A DNA stretch of 64,000 nt from Psychrobacter cibarius (GCF_016107535.1 NZ_JABASQ010000002.1:124001-188000); one strand, 5' to 3'; counted from the stretch's first letter, positions 28,454-38,447 are shown. The notes: generated from the sequence alone by a model not told the origin. Program-made: numbers and translations.

Positions 28454-28486
28454 AAAGCCGCATAACGCTTGTCGTTATGCGGCTTT
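28454..28486 (-). terminator. Strong 14-bp hairpin, terminator-like on the minus strand
   Basis: Perfect stem AAAGCCGCATAACG / CGTTATGCGGCTTT with five-base loop CTTGT. Only the minus strand gives a four-T tail (TTTTAT). It may be a second terminator for slyD readthrough or the remnant of a lost gene's end. Confidence 0.55.
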
Positions 28487-28644
28487 GTTACGTCTGCTAT
28501 ATATTAATTGAGAAACACGACTAACTAGCTAATAGATGCTAATAGGTAACTCAGTAGCATTGAATAGTTTGTAAGCCTGTCAGGTTGCTTAATGGAAGCC
28601 TAAGAGGCTCATATTTTAAAAAGGTGATTGTGATAAATAATAGC

Positions 28645-28688
28645 CGTAAAAAAAGGCCAGTAACCTTATCAGCCACTGACCCTTTTTG
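28645..28688 (-). terminator. Terminator of slyD (minus strand)
   Basis: Imperfect inverted repeat AAAAAGGCCAGT / ACTGACCCTTTTT, with seven T on the minus strand. A further near-perfect inverted repeat (AAATGGCAGTCT / AGACTACCATTT, 28692-28721) sits between it and the slyD stop. Confidence 0.65.
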
Positions 28689-28747
28689 ACCAAATGGCAG
28701 TCTTAATAAAGACTACCATTTAACATTTTACTATACTCTAGAAGAGA

Positions 28748-29233
28748 TTAGTGCTCAACGCCACCAGCGCCATGGACATGACCATGGTTTAGTTCGTCTT
28801 CAGTTGCTGCACGTACTTCTTGGATTTCAACATCAAACGTCAAACGCTTGCCAGCCAATGGATGGTTTGCATCAACGGTAACTTCTTTGTCATTTACTTC
28901 AGTAACGGTAACTAGCATTACTTGGCCGCCAGCTTCTGACTGAAACTGCATACCCGGCTGGATATCTTCAACGCCTTGGAAGTTATCACGTGGTACATGT
29001 TGTACCGCTTGCTCTTGATATTCGCCGTAGCCATCAGCAGGTTCAACAACAGCATTGACTTGTTCGCCAGCAGATTTACCTTCTAGCTGTTGCTCAAGGC
29101 CTGGAATGATGTTGCTGTGGCCATGCAAGTACGCAAGTGGTTGACCTTCTGGTGATTGGTCAAGAATGTTGCCTTCGTCGTCTTTTAGTGTGTAATTGAA
29201 TTTGACGGCAGTGTCTTTTGCAATAATAGTCAT
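28748..29233 (-). CDS. slyD: FKBP-type peptidyl-prolyl isomerase, SlyD-like
   Basis: A 161-residue cytoplasmic prolyl isomerase/chaperone. The FKBP core (about 1-70 and 120-150) carries AVKFNYTLKDDEGNILDQS, PLAYLHGHSNIIPGLEQQLEG and DANHPLAGKRLTFDVEI. The inserted flap domain lies between (about 70-120; VEPADGYGEYQEQAVQHVPRD). The tail ends in a short His-containing stretch (HGHVHGAGGVEH), a modest version of SlyD's metal-binding tail, so nickel binding is possible but weaker than in E. coli. It is monocistronic, with hairpins downstream. Confidence 0.88.
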   Translation of the reverse strand: MTIIAKDTAVKFNYTLKDDEGNILDQSPEGQPLAYLHGHSNIIPGLEQQLEGKSAGEQVNAVVEPADGYGEYQEQAVQHVPRDNFQGVEDIQPGMQFQSEAGGQVMLVTVTEVNDKEVTVDANHPLAGKRLTFDVEIQEVRAATEDELNHGHVHGAGGVEH

Positions 29234-29410
29234 AAGTTATCCTAAATATATCTATGTAAAAAATTAAATACGGTTGCAATAAACCTAAAAAATCCAATCA
29301 GCAAGCCAAATAGCCACGTCATTAGTCAATTATCATCAGTTTATTAAAGTAACTTTAGCAGTTAGCATCTTTAATTGAGATGGCTCATATAACTTTCAAG
29401 GTAAAAACAA

Positions 29411-29450
29411 TAAAAAATGCTATTTTATACTGATAAATGGCATTTTTTAT
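29411..29450. other. Hairpin in the slyD/M61 divergent spacer
   Basis: AAAAAATGC / GCATTTTTT stem with an inner ATTT/AAAT pairing, AT-rich both sides. It lies in the leader of the M61 peptidase gene and looks like a terminator or attenuator rather than a gene end. Confidence 0.4.
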
Positions 29451-29566
29451 GAAAATAAACACAGTTTTTTGTGGTTTGAAGACCGTAAATGGATATTCGG
29501 GGTTTGCCAGTTGCGTTTTTGGACAATGGCTTTTACCATAATGATATAAATAAGGATAAAAAGACA

Positions 29567-31570
29567 ATGACTTCATTTGCCAATAATTCACGCAATCAGC
29601 TATCGGATGCCAATACAATCAGCGATCACCATAAAGCTAAAGCTGATATCAATTATCGACTCAATTTCGAGCGGTTTTCTGAGCACTTGGTTGATGTGTC
29701 GCTCAATTTTACGGCAGTAAATGATGCGCCTCAACTTTGGCTGCCAGCGTGGATACCAGGCAGTTATCTGATGCGTGAGTTTGCGCGCAACATTACCGCG
29801 GTGCATTATCAGGTGTTAGACAGTCAGGTGCTAGATAGTAAAGCATTAGACAGCCAAATCATGGATGATGATAATCATCCTAAGGTTTATCGCGCGCACA
29901 AAATAGATAAAAACACGTGGCAATTACCAAAAGCTAAGGCAGGGCAAGCCATCAGTGTCCACTATGAAGTGTACTGCTATGATTTATCGGTACGTACTGC
30001 CTATGTCGATCAGCACCGTTTGTATGGGAATTTCACCTCAATTGCATTGGCTGTAGAGGGGCAGGAGCATCGAGCGGTACAAGCTAGCTTAGTAGTGCCA
30101 GCAGCATTTTTAGCAGGTAAAGATGAGAGTCGGCTACTATTGGCATGTGGGTTAGAGTCTACGCATCTACGTCTTGATGGGCAGCATAGCTATGGACTAC
30201 AAGCAGATAGTTATCACGACCTTATTGATTACCCGTTTGAGATTGCAGAACAGGATAAGTTTGACTTTATTATTCAAGACAGTACGCATCAGACGCTACA
30301 TCATCGTTTTTATCTCTCAGGTAAGCATAGCGCCAATATGGGTAGGCTACAGCAGGATGTCACTCAGATCTGTCAGTGCTATTTAGATTGGTTGGGTGAT
30401 GCGCCATTTAATGATTATACGTTTATGACCTTTGCCAGTGGTCAGGATTATGGTGGACTTGAGCATATCAATTCGACCAGTCTCATTACGCCGCGCCGAG
30501 ACTTACCAACTCTTGATGAGCCAAAAATACCAAGCACCGATTATCAGCGATTTTTGGGCTTATGCAGCCATGAGTATTTTCATTCGTGGTGGGTCAAAAC
30601 GGTACGCCCAGATGTTATGTTGGATGTCGATTTGCGCCGCGAGGCATTTACACCACTGCTATGGGTATTTGAGGGATTTACTTCGTATATCGATGACTTT
30701 ATGTTGCAAGCGTCGGGCGTGATTGATAAGCCAAGCTATCTCAAGCTACTGGCTGAGCAAATTAATCGTTACTATCAAACCGCGGGTCGCGCGTATCAAA
30801 GCGTTGCAGAGTCGAGCTTTGATGCGTGGATTAAGCTATACCGTAACGATGAAAATACAGGCAATGCTGGTATCAGTTATTACAACAAAGGCGCACTGGT
30901 GGCGTTATGCTTGGATTTGACACTGCTCCAAAAGAGCAATGGTCGCTATCGTCTGTTTGATGTGGTCAAGGCTTTTTATACTCAAGCAAAGCAAAACGAC
31001 AATAAACGTATTGGCATCAGTAGTGCTGATATGGGTACAGTCATTGGGCAGTTCATGCCCATAGAGGATTGGGAAGACTTTGAGTATCGTTATGTCAATG
31101 GTGTTGAAGAGTTGCCAATTGAAGCGCTGCTGGCGGCAAACGGCATTAGCATGCATAGCAATAGCAAAGAGACGGCTGACAAGCATGTGCCTTGGGGCAT
31201 GCGCTGTACTGAAACACCTGCTGGACTCAAGGTTAATCGCGTGACACGTGCTAGTGTCGCTGCTAGTGCAGGTATTTCAGCGAACGATGTTATTGTGGCG
31301 CTTGATGGTATCAAAGCTGACAGTAAACAATTGGCGTTGCTAAGTAATGTAGAGCGCGATATTGAGTGTCATCTTTTTCGCCGTGATGAGTTGATACGTG
31401 TTAATGTGCTGCCTAAGGCGGCTGATGAAGCCATTGACAAAGCATCTCCGCATAAAGTGAGCTTGCACTTAACAAAAGCAAATCAATCGTCAGGAGTCAG
31501 TGATAATTCTTCTCCAGTCGATGCAGGCTGGCAAGCATGGCTTAACGCTATAGAGCGTTATCAAAGTTAA
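29567..31570 (+). CDS. M61 family glycyl aminopeptidase-like metallopeptidase with PDZ domain
   Basis: About 668 residues. The N-terminal beta domain (INYRLNFERFSEHLVDVSLNF; LWLPAWIPGSYLMREFARNI) precedes the thermolysin-like zinc domain with SHEYFHSWWVKTVRP (HExxH, near residue 342 of the chosen frame) and the downstream zinc Glu in LWVFEGFTSYIDDFML. A C-terminal PDZ domain follows (ASVAASAGISANDVIVALDG). Members of M61 cleave N-terminal Gly or Ala. There is no signal peptide. The frame is open from an ATG at 29489, but AAGGAT lies ten bases before the ATG at 29567, which starts MTSFAN. A 78-base upstream extension is unlikely. Confidence 0.88.
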   Translation: MTSFANNSRNQLSDANTISDHHKAKADINYRLNFERFSEHLVDVSLNFTAVNDAPQLWLPAWIPGSYLMREFARNITAVHYQVLDSQVLDSKALDSQIMDDDNHPKVYRAHKIDKNTWQLPKAKAGQAISVHYEVYCYDLSVRTAYVDQHRLYGNFTSIALAVEGQEHRAVQASLVVPAAFLAGKDESRLLLACGLESTHLRLDGQHSYGLQADSYHDLIDYPFEIAEQDKFDFIIQDSTHQTLHHRFYLSGKHSANMGRLQQDVTQICQCYLDWLGDAPFNDYTFMTFASGQDYGGLEHINSTSLITPRRDLPTLDEPKIPSTDYQRFLGLCSHEYFHSWWVKTVRPDVMLDVDLRREAFTPLLWVFEGFTSYIDDFMLQASGVIDKPSYLKLLAEQINRYYQTAGRAYQSVAESSFDAWIKLYRNDENTGNAGISYYNKGALVALCLDLTLLQKSNGRYRLFDVVKAFYTQAKQNDNKRIGISSADMGTVIGQFMPIEDWEDFEYRYVNGVEELPIEALLAANGISMHSNSKETADKHVPWGMRCTETPAGLKVNRVTRASVAASAGISANDVIVALDGIKADSKQLALLSNVERDIECHLFRRDELIRVNVLPKAADEAIDKASPHKVSLHLTKANQSSGVSDNSSPVDAGWQAWLNAIERYQS

Positions 31571-31640
31571 ATACATTGCTAAATATATTAATGTGAATGT
31601 ATTTGTTCTCACTATGCTGTTCAATAATTTATTAAAAATG

Positions 31641-31680
31641 AAAGCCCCTGCCAAATAATATTATTTGGCAGGGGCTTTGT
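31641..31680. terminator. Bidirectional terminator, 38-bp perfect inverted repeat
   Basis: Bases 31641-31659 are the exact reverse complement of 31660-31678 (arm AAAGCCCCTGCCAAATAAT). It lies between the convergent M61 and DUF305 genes and is placed to stop both. Confidence 0.85.
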
Positions 31681-31749
31681 GTAATGACTGGCAGTCTTTT
31701 AAGGTTTATTAAAAATTAACAGGTAAGCCAGCGTTTAATAATTCAGCAC

Positions 31750-32556
31750 TTAAGAATCAGATTGCTGATGATTATCCGCTTCACTTGTGCCCTGTGTCTC
31801 TTTAACCTTGTGATCGGTATTAGCATCTGCAATCCATTGTTGCATACGCGCAATCTCCATCTGCTGACCATCGATGATATCTTGTGCCAATTGACGCATC
31901 TCGTCGTCAGTGCCATATGTCAGCTGAATGTTTGCCATCTCTACCGCGCCAATATGATGCGGCAGCATACCACGTGCAAATGCCATGTCAGGCACAGGAT
32001 CGGCGATACCCAATACCATCTCGCCATTTAAGACATCCATGCTTCTGGCATAGGCTTGCTGCATCGCTTCAGTATTGGGTTTAGGTTTGGCTGTATCAGG
32101 GTGGCTAGCAAGCCATTTATTCAAAATATCGATTTCAACTTGCTGAGCGGCAATAATCTCTTGTGCCAATTGACGCATCTCTTCGTCAGTACCATATTTC
32201 AGCTGAATTTTTGCCAGCTCCAACGCGCCGCGATGGTGCCCGATCATGCTTTTGGCAAAGGCGGTATCAGGATCGTTATAACTCATACCAATCATCATCT
32301 CATCGTGCATTCTCGTCATCGACTTGGTGTAGTCTCTGAGTATGTCGGTCATTTGGCTCTCATCCGCGATGTTTTCGCCACCTACTAGTTCGTTGTCAGC
32401 GTCAGCGTCATTTGGAGCATCAACGATATCAGTCACAGGTGGGGTCGTTGCATTAGGATCTGTGTCATCGTTGTCTTTTGTCGGCTGACAGGCGCTCAGT
32501 ATAAGCGCCGTGGAGACGCTAGTGGCCAACAAGATCAAACGACGAGAAACAAACAT
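31750..32556 (-). CDS. DUF305 lipoprotein with two tandem DUF305 units
   Basis: A 268-residue exported lipoprotein: signal peptide ending LILSAC (about residue 23), an acidic linker (DNDDTDPNATTPP), then two similar DUF305 domains. Unit 1 (about 80-165) has YNDPDTAFAKSMIGHHRGALELAKIQLKYG; unit 2 (about 180-245) has VPDMAFARGMLPHHIGAVEMANIQLTYG. Each is followed by (T/D)DEEMRQLAQEII-type phrases. The MxxHHxxA(L/V)xMA pattern is shared with copper-related DUF305 proteins; metal binding through His and Met is plausible but unproven. The internal duplication is directly visible. Confidence 0.88.
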   Translation of the reverse strand: MFVSRRLILLATSVSTALILSACQPTKDNDDTDPNATTPPVTDIVDAPNDADADNELVGGENIADESQMTDILRDYTKSMTRMHDEMMIGMSYNDPDTAFAKSMIGHHRGALELAKIQLKYGTDEEMRQLAQEIIAAQQVEIDILNKWLASHPDTAKPKPNTEAMQQAYARSMDVLNGEMVLGIADPVPDMAFARGMLPHHIGAVEMANIQLTYGTDDEMRQLAQDIIDGQQMEIARMQQWIADANTDHKVKETQGTSEADNHQQSDS

Positions 32557-32740
32557 AACATATCCCTATAATAAAAAATCAAATGATAAGTGGATGAGAC
32601 TTATGATACCTAAATAATGGTGTTCTGAAGCTTAGCAGATAAACCTTGCTCGTTCGAGACGCGATGTTTAGCAAGTCGTAATTGGTTTTAATTGCTACCA
32701 AAGCCAATGACTAAAACGTATTCTGATCTAAAAAACTGAT

Positions 32741-32758
32741 AGAAATGAGGACACGCCC
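32741..32758. repeat. Solo right end of the small inverted-repeat element
   Basis: AGAAATGAGGACACGCCC matches the right terminal repeat of the element at 60835-61010 (GAAATGAAGACACGCCC). No left end is nearby. The flanking spacer 32557-32820 holds nothing else recognised. Confidence 0.5.
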
Positions 32759-32820
32759 AAATAAGCAGATGCCAGTCACGAGCAATCAGCAATGAGATAC
32801 CAGTAGATTGGTAGTAATAA

Positions 32821-33447
32821 TTAATCAAGAATGCCTAATTGCTGACAGCGTTCGCTAGTGAGATGAATGCGCACAAACTCACCAACGGCTAAATCACCCA
32901 ATTCGAATCCTGCCACTGACCAGCGTATCAAACGCAGGCAAGGCAGTCCAACCTGCGCTGTCATGCGTCTGACTTGGCGATTCTTACCTTCATAAATCGT
33001 CAGCATGAGCCATGAAGTCGGTACATTCTTACGCTCACGAATAGGCGGCTCACGTTGCCATAAATCAATGGGTAAGTTTGCCTCTTCTACCATGAGAGCC
33101 GTCGCCGGTAGTGTCTTGCCATCTTTTAAATGTACGCCAGAGGCAAGCTCATTCAACTGTGCTGGCGTTGCTGTGCCTTCAACTTGCACCAAGTAAGTTT
33201 TGCCTTGCTTATGACGGTTTTTTGCAAAATTAGCAGCAGAAGGTGGCTGGGTAATGGCTTTATTGACTCGACCATCACTCGTTAAAATCAGCAAACCCTC
33301 TGAGGTGGCATCAAGCCTACCAGCAATCCGTAAAGACTTATCGGTAAAATACTGTGATAGGGTGGTGTGATCATTGTTGCTGTCATCACGAAATTGACTT
33401 TGCACCCCATAAGGTTTGTTGAATAAAATCAGACTAGAGGTTGACAT
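32821..33447 (-). CDS. rluE: 23S rRNA pseudouridine synthase RluE
   Basis: Makes the pseudouridine at 23S rRNA position 2457 (E. coli numbering). The 208-residue RsuA/RluE-type catalytic domain lacks an S4 domain, as RluE does. Key stretches: ILFNKPYGVQSQF, the catalytic-Asp loop RIAGRLDATSEGLLILTSDG, KTYLVQVEG, PPIRERKNVPTSWLMLTIYEGKNRQVRRM and LPCLRLIRWSVAG. The PPIRERK..PTSWL segment is close to E. coli RluE. It is flanked on both sides by fragments of a small repeat element. Confidence 0.9.
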   Translation of the reverse strand: MSTSSLILFNKPYGVQSQFRDDSNNDHTTLSQYFTDKSLRIAGRLDATSEGLLILTSDGRVNKAITQPPSAANFAKNRHKQGKTYLVQVEGTATPAQLNELASGVHLKDGKTLPATALMVEEANLPIDLWQREPPIRERKNVPTSWLMLTIYEGKNRQVRRMTAQVGLPCLRLIRWSVAGFELGDLAVGEFVRIHLTSERCQQLGILD

Positions 33448-33497
33448 GGTTTGGGATTTCCTAAATTTGAATCATTATTTTGTGCGTATTTTGAGAT

Positions 33498-33544
33498 TAG
33501 AGCGTGTCCTCAATTCACCATTTTTAAAATGAGGACACACCCTA
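33498..33544. repeat. Internally deleted copy of the small inverted-repeat element
   Basis: The left end AGCGTGTCCTCAATTCA is joined almost directly to the right end TAAAATGAGGACACACCCTA, i.e. both termini of the 60835-61010 element with the interior missing. It can fold as one hairpin. It lies 51 bases upstream of rluE, within the icd/rluE divergent spacer. Confidence 0.65.
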
Positions 33545-33908
33545 ATAAAACGTTATTTTTTTAAATCAACGCTATAAGCTGCAAATTTGTTGATTTTATA
33601 TAAAGTATCTTTGTTATTTTGCGCGTTATTATAACAGTCTGTGTGGATGCTATTTTACTAAAGGGATTTTTACAGTATCGTTAATTCAATAAATCGTTAA
33701 GTCAATAAATGATTATTCACTGTATCGCTATTTTACTTATTCATTTTTTAAATCATTTATCAGCATATCGCAACTTACCTATTGCTCAGAGTTTTTAGTT
33801 TGGCTCACCCGCGTTTAAAGCGGTATAAATAATCATAATAGAGTGGCTAGCATAACAGAGTGCTAAGGATGCTTGCGATATCTAACATACAACCAAGGAG
33901 TTTTATCC

Positions 33909-35168
33909 ATGTCTTATGAGAAGGTTATCGTCCCAAGAGACGGCGAAAAAATTACCGTAAATGCTGATCTTTCGCTAAATGTACCCAATCATCCTATCAT
34001 CCCGTTCGTTGAAGGCGATGGCATCGGGGTCGATATCACGCCTGTCATGATAAAAGTCGTTAATGCGGCAGTGGAAAAAGCTTATCATGGCAAACAGTCC
34101 ATCATTTGGATGGAGGCTTATCTCGGCGAAAAAGCCGCTAAAATATACGATGGTGACTATCTGCCAAGCGAGACGCTAGAGATTTTAAAAGACTATGTTA
34201 TCAGTATCAAAGGCCCATTGACCACGCCAGTTGGCGGTGGTTTTCGCTCATTGAACGTAGCGGTACGTCAAGAGCTTGACCTCTATGTGTGTCAGCGCCC
34301 AGTTCGTTGGTTTGAAGGTGTACCAAGTCCTGTTCAACATCCTGAGCTGACAGATATGGTCATTTTCCGTGAAAACTCAGAAGATATCTATGCAGGTATC
34401 GAATGGAAAGCGGGCAGTGAGGATGCTAAGAAAATCATCAAATTCTTAAAAGAAGAGATGGGCGTTACGAAGATCCGCTTCGATGATGATTGCGGTATCG
34501 GTATCAAGCCAGTATCCAAAGAAGGCTCGCAGCGTCTGGTGCGTAAAGCCATTCAACATGCTATCGATAATGATTTGCCCAGTGTGACTTTAGTGCACAA
34601 AGGCAATATTATGAAGTATACCGAAGGGGCATTTAAGGAATGGGGCTATGAGCTGGCCGCAGAACGCTTTGATGCAGAATTATTAGATGGTGGTCCTTGG
34701 ATGACAATGAAAAATCCAAAAACAGGCAATGATATTATTATCAAGGATGTTATTGCTGATGCCTTTTTGCAGCAAATCTTGATGCGTCCTGTGGATTATT
34801 CAGTCGTTGCGACGCTAAACCTAAATGGAGATTATATCTCTGATGCCCTAGCAGCCGAGGTGGGCGGTATTGGTATCGCACCGGGCGCTAACAAAGGCGG
34901 CGCAATTGCAGTTTATGAGGCAACTCATGGCACAGCACCTAAATATGCGGGTCAGAATAAAGTAAATCCTGGCTCATTGATTTTATCAGCTGAGATGATG
35001 TTAAGAGACATGGGCTGGATAGAAGCCGCTGATCTCATTATTAGTGGTATCCAAGGTGCTATTGCTAACAAAACAGTCACTTATGACTTTGAGCGCCTCA
35101 TGCCAGATGCTATCTTGCTCAGTACTTCTGAGTTTGGTAAAGCGGTTATCAAGCACATGGATGTTTAA
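33909..35168 (+). CDS. icd: Isocitrate dehydrogenase [NADP+], dimeric E. coli type
   Basis: TCA enzyme: isocitrate plus NADP to 2-oxoglutarate, CO2 and NADPH. The 419-residue protein is collinear with E. coli Icd: [40 protein letters not shown] (read in parts), the phosphorylation site [65 protein letters not shown] and [12 protein letters not shown]. The Ser target of AceK is conserved. The frame is open to 33873, but AAGGAG nine bases before the ATG at 33909 sets the start. It is convergent with an unrelated monomeric isozyme. Confidence 0.96.
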   Translation: MSYEKVIVPRDGEKITVNADLSLNVPNHPIIPFVEGDGIGVDITPVMIKVVNAAVEKAYHGKQSIIWMEAYLGEKAAKIYDGDYLPSETLEILKDYVISIKGPLTTPVGGGFRSLNVAVRQELDLYVCQRPVRWFEGVPSPVQHPELTDMVIFRENSEDIYAGIEWKAGSEDAKKIIKFLKEEMGVTKIRFDDDCGIGIKPVSKEGSQRLVRKAIQHAIDNDLPSVTLVHKGNIMKYTEGAFKEWGYELAAERFDAELLDGGPWMTMKNPKTGNDIIIKDVIADAFLQQILMRPVDYSVVATLNLNGDYISDALAAEVGGIGIAPGANKGGAIAVYEATHGTAPKYAGQNKVNPGSLILSAEMMLRDMGWIEAADLIISGIQGAIANKTVTYDFERLMPDAILLSTSEFGKAVIKHMDV

Positions 35169-35263
35169 AAAGTATATAGAGCTGAGTCAGCAGTTATCAG
35201 AATTTTATAGTATTGATAAAAGTATCAATATTCACAAAAGTATCGCTGAACATATCAATGTCC

Positions 35264-35298
35264 AAAAGCCACCTAAAGTTATGTAGGTGGCTTTTTTA
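35264..35298 (+). terminator. Terminator of icd
   Basis: Stem AAAAGCCACCTA / TAGGTGGCTTTT, eight-base loop, T run of six or more. Confidence 0.9.
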
Positions 35299-35373
35299 TT
35301 GGCAGTTTTTTGCTGTTTATAAGTGATATTTTAAAAGTAACGTTTTAAACGTACTGTCTTATGTTCAAGCATA

Positions 35374-35413
35374 AAAAACACCGCTTAAGTCTGAGACCTA
35401 AGCGGTGTTTTTA
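35374..35413 (-). terminator. Terminator of monomeric isocitrate dehydrogenase gene
   Basis: Stem AAAAACACCGCTTA / TAAGCGGTGTTTTT with an 11-base loop. T runs on both strands; it is placed to end the minus-strand gene. Confidence 0.85.
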
Positions 35414-35493
35414 TTTTACCTAACTGGGTTCAAAACTCTTTATAAGTAAAGAAAATTAAGCCCAATTATCTGCTGTATTAGCACATGACTCAA

Positions 35494-37713
35494 TTACAAT
35501 GAGGCGATTGCTGCATTGAATAGCGTGCTTGGACGCATCGCTTGTTCAGCCAATGCTTCGTCTGCCAAGTAGTAACCTTTTAAGTCGACAGGCTTGCCTT
35601 GAGCTTCATTCAGCTCTTTGACGATAGCCGCTTCGTTGCTCTCAAGTTTTTCTGCCAGTGGTGCAAATTTTGCTTTAAGATCAGCATCTTTATCTTGTGC
35701 CGCAAGCTCTTGTGCCCAGTACATCGCCAGATAAAAATGACTGCCACGGTTATCGATTTCACCTGTTTTACGTGAAGGACCTTTGTTGTTTAACAACAGT
35801 TTTTCTGTTGCCGTATCTAGCGTATCCGCCAAGATTTGCGCTTTAGCATTGTTATCGTGACTGGCCAAATGCTCCAAAGAGACGGTCAAGGCTAAGAACT
35901 CACCCAATGAATCCCAACGTAAATGGTTTTCTTCTAGTAGCTGTTGAACGTGCTTAGGTGCAGAACCACCAGCGCCCGTTTCAAACAAACCGCCGCCTTT
36001 CATTAATGGTACGACTGACAGCATTTTTGCACTTGTTCCTAATTCTAAAATCGGGAACAAGTCAGTCAAGTAATCACGTAAAATATTACCGGTCGCAGAG
36101 ATAGTATCCAGACCACGGGCAACGCGCTCTAGCGTATAACGCATCGCACGAACCTGTGACATGATTTCAATATGCAGGCCTGTCGTATCATGATCTTTTA
36201 AGTAAGTTTGAACTTTTTTGATCAACTCGTTCTCATGTGGGCGATAAGGGTCTAGCCAAAAGATAACTGGTGTATCTGATTCACGGGCACGGCGTACCGC
36301 AAGTTTCACCCAATCTTGGATAGGCTCATCTTTAACCTGACACATGCGCCAAATGTCACCGTTTTCAACCTGCTGCTCAAGCAATACCTCATCAGTATCT
36401 TCATCGACAATACGAGCCAATCCTGAACCACTCGCCTCAAAAGTCTTGTCATGCGAGCCATACTCTTCGGCTTTTTGCGCCATCAAACCAACGTTAGGAA
36501 CCGTACCCATCGTCGTTGGATCAAAATTGCCATGCCATTTACAGAAGTTAATCATTTCTTGATAGATACGAGCAAAGGTAGATTCAGGCATAACCGCTTT
36601 ACAGTCATACATTTTGCCATCAGCGCCCCACATTTTACCGCCTGAGCGAATCATCGCTGGCATAGACGCATCAACAATCACATCACTTGGTGAATGGAAG
36701 TTGGTGATACCTTTTGATGAATCAACCATCGCTAGGCGTGGACGATGCACTTGGCAAGCATGTAAATCGCGTTCGATTTCTTCACGCTTACTGGCAGGTA
36801 GCTCAGCGATTTTTTCGTACAAACTTGCCATGCCGTTGTTGACGTTGATACCTAGCTCGTCAAAGAAAGCGCCATGCTTATTAAAGGCATCTTTATAATA
36901 AGTTTTGACCGCATGACCAAACACGATAGGATGCGATACTTTCATCATAGTGGCTTTTACGTGCAGTGAAAACAAGATACCAGCTTCACGGCAATCTTCC
37001 ATTTCACGCTCATAAAACTCAAGTAATGATTTTTTGCTCATAAACATCAAGTCGATGACTTCTTTGTCCAGCAAGGCAATGCCTGTTTTGAAGACATGAA
37101 TAGTGCCATCTTCAGCGACACGCTCCATACGTACGCTACGTGCTTTATCCAAAGTGATAGATTGCTCACCAGCATAGAAATCGCCACTGTGCATGTGCGA
37201 TACGTGGGTCTGTGACCATTGCTTCCATTCACCCATAGAGTGTGGATGCTTGCGTGCATAGTTTTTAACCGCTTTTGGTGCACGGCGATCTGAGTTGCCT
37301 TCACGCAATACTGGGTTGACAGAACTGCCCAAGCTTTTGCCGTAACGCTTACGGATCTCTTCTTCTTCTTCTGTCTTAGGATCATCTGGAAAATCAGGGA
37401 TAGCGTAGCCTTTGCTTTGCAACTCTTTGATACAAGCTTTTAGCTGTCCAACAGAAGCACTGATATTAGGCAGTTTAATGATATTGGTGTCTGGATCTTG
37501 AGTCAGACGACCCAGCTCAGCCAGATTATCAGGAACGCGCTGCTCTTCCGTTAAGTACTCTGGAAACTCAGCCAACACACGGGCAGCAACAGAGATATCG
37601 CTGGTTTCAACTTCGATACCTGCTGTTTGAGTAAAGGCTTTTACAATTGGCAAAAATGATAAGGTTGCTAGCGCTGGTGCTTCGTCAGTTTTTGTATAAA
37701 TAATTTTAGACAT
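35494..37713 (-). CDS. Monomeric NADP-dependent isocitrate dehydrogenase
   Basis: Same reaction as Icd, but from an unrelated single-chain family of about 740 residues. The 739-residue protein begins [26 protein letters not shown] and contains [75 protein letters not shown] and [18 protein letters not shown], standard for this family. Both isozymes also co-occur side by side in Pseudomonas and Acinetobacter, and monomeric forms are known from cold-adapted bacteria such as Colwellia. An AGGA lies about 11 bases before the ATG. The usual symbol varies (icd2, idh), so none is given. Confidence 0.95.
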   Translation of the reverse strand: MSKIIYTKTDEAPALATLSFLPIVKAFTQTAGIEVETSDISVAARVLAEFPEYLTEEQRVPDNLAELGRLTQDPDTNIIKLPNISASVGQLKACIKELQSKGYAIPDFPDDPKTEEEEEIRKRYGKSLGSSVNPVLREGNSDRRAPKAVKNYARKHPHSMGEWKQWSQTHVSHMHSGDFYAGEQSITLDKARSVRMERVAEDGTIHVFKTGIALLDKEVIDLMFMSKKSLLEFYEREMEDCREAGILFSLHVKATMMKVSHPIVFGHAVKTYYKDAFNKHGAFFDELGINVNNGMASLYEKIAELPASKREEIERDLHACQVHRPRLAMVDSSKGITNFHSPSDVIVDASMPAMIRSGGKMWGADGKMYDCKAVMPESTFARIYQEMINFCKWHGNFDPTTMGTVPNVGLMAQKAEEYGSHDKTFEASGSGLARIVDEDTDEVLLEQQVENGDIWRMCQVKDEPIQDWVKLAVRRARESDTPVIFWLDPYRPHENELIKKVQTYLKDHDTTGLHIEIMSQVRAMRYTLERVARGLDTISATGNILRDYLTDLFPILELGTSAKMLSVVPLMKGGGLFETGAGGSAPKHVQQLLEENHLRWDSLGEFLALTVSLEHLASHDNNAKAQILADTLDTATEKLLLNNKGPSRKTGEIDNRGSHFYLAMYWAQELAAQDKDADLKAKFAPLAEKLESNEAAIVKELNEAQGKPVDLKGYYLADEALAEQAMRPSTLFNAAIASL

Positions 37714-38447
37714 TAGTTGGGCATTCCTTTTAGTTGTAATTAATAATAAGGCTCAAATATAAGTTAATAATTCCATGCAGCTCTGATGTAATAATGGATC
37801 ATGCAACGATACTAAATAATGTGTCGCGAGCTTTTTGTAGCCAGTTTCTTGGAGACCATCGAGTCTGCTTAGAATTTTTCTTCGTTAAGCGGCAGTTTGA
37901 CTGTCTTGTCTGAACGACCTGCTCATATGAATGACTTAAAAATAGAGTGCGGACGCTACATCATAGTTAACTGATTATAAATCTGATACGATGTCAATAT
38001 CGCATAATGAACTAAGTGTAGTGTTTTCGGTTGTTTCTAATATGTCTTAATTACATTAAGCTGTTAAGAGCCTTATTCTACCAGTCATCGATAAAAATTT
38101 CATCCTTTCTATACAAACACTGCCTGCTAATATTCATCATAAAACGATGAATAATACAATCATTATTCAAAAAACTGCCAGTCATATCATAGATATGAAT
38201 CGTGACTAAGTGATTCTTACTCTTCTGTCAGACATGAGCTGACAAACCAAATCATCTATGTTTTTAGAGATGATTTTACTGGGGTAGCTTTTATTATTGA
38301 GAACGCATTGTTATCTGTTTTATCCATAATATCTGACAATTATGAGAGCATAATTGTGACAGAGTTTGAGTAGAATTTTGCTAGGCTAGTCATATACGAA
38401 ACAAGGTATAAAAAACTACGCCCATATAAAAATAAATAGTGAGTATT
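37714..38447. other. Gene-free divergent spacer before the acyltransferase gene
   Basis: About 730 bases, AT-rich, without a supported gene. A 9-bp hairpin (AAATCATCT / AGATGATTT, 38249-38276) followed by TTACT is the only structure noted; it could be a small-RNA terminator. Promoters for both flanking genes must lie here. Confidence 0.4.

Larger units (their letters stand above)
28171..28747. other. Gene-free region between prc and slyD rich in inverted repeats
   Basis: 577 bases with no convincing gene (a 70-codon TTG-start frame at 28312-28524 lacks support) but four inverted repeats: 28207-28236, 28454-28486, 28648-28688 and 28692-28721. Two probably belong to slyD termination; the other two are unexplained. 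Confidence 0.5.

Noticed and set aside
28312..28524. 70-codon plus-strand frame between prc and slyD
   Set aside because: TTG start, no ribosome-binding site, overlaps a 14-bp hairpin, no recognisable motif.
29489..29566. 26-residue N-terminal extension of the M61 peptidase
   Set aside because: No ribosome-binding site before 29489, while AAGGAT precedes the ATG at 29567.
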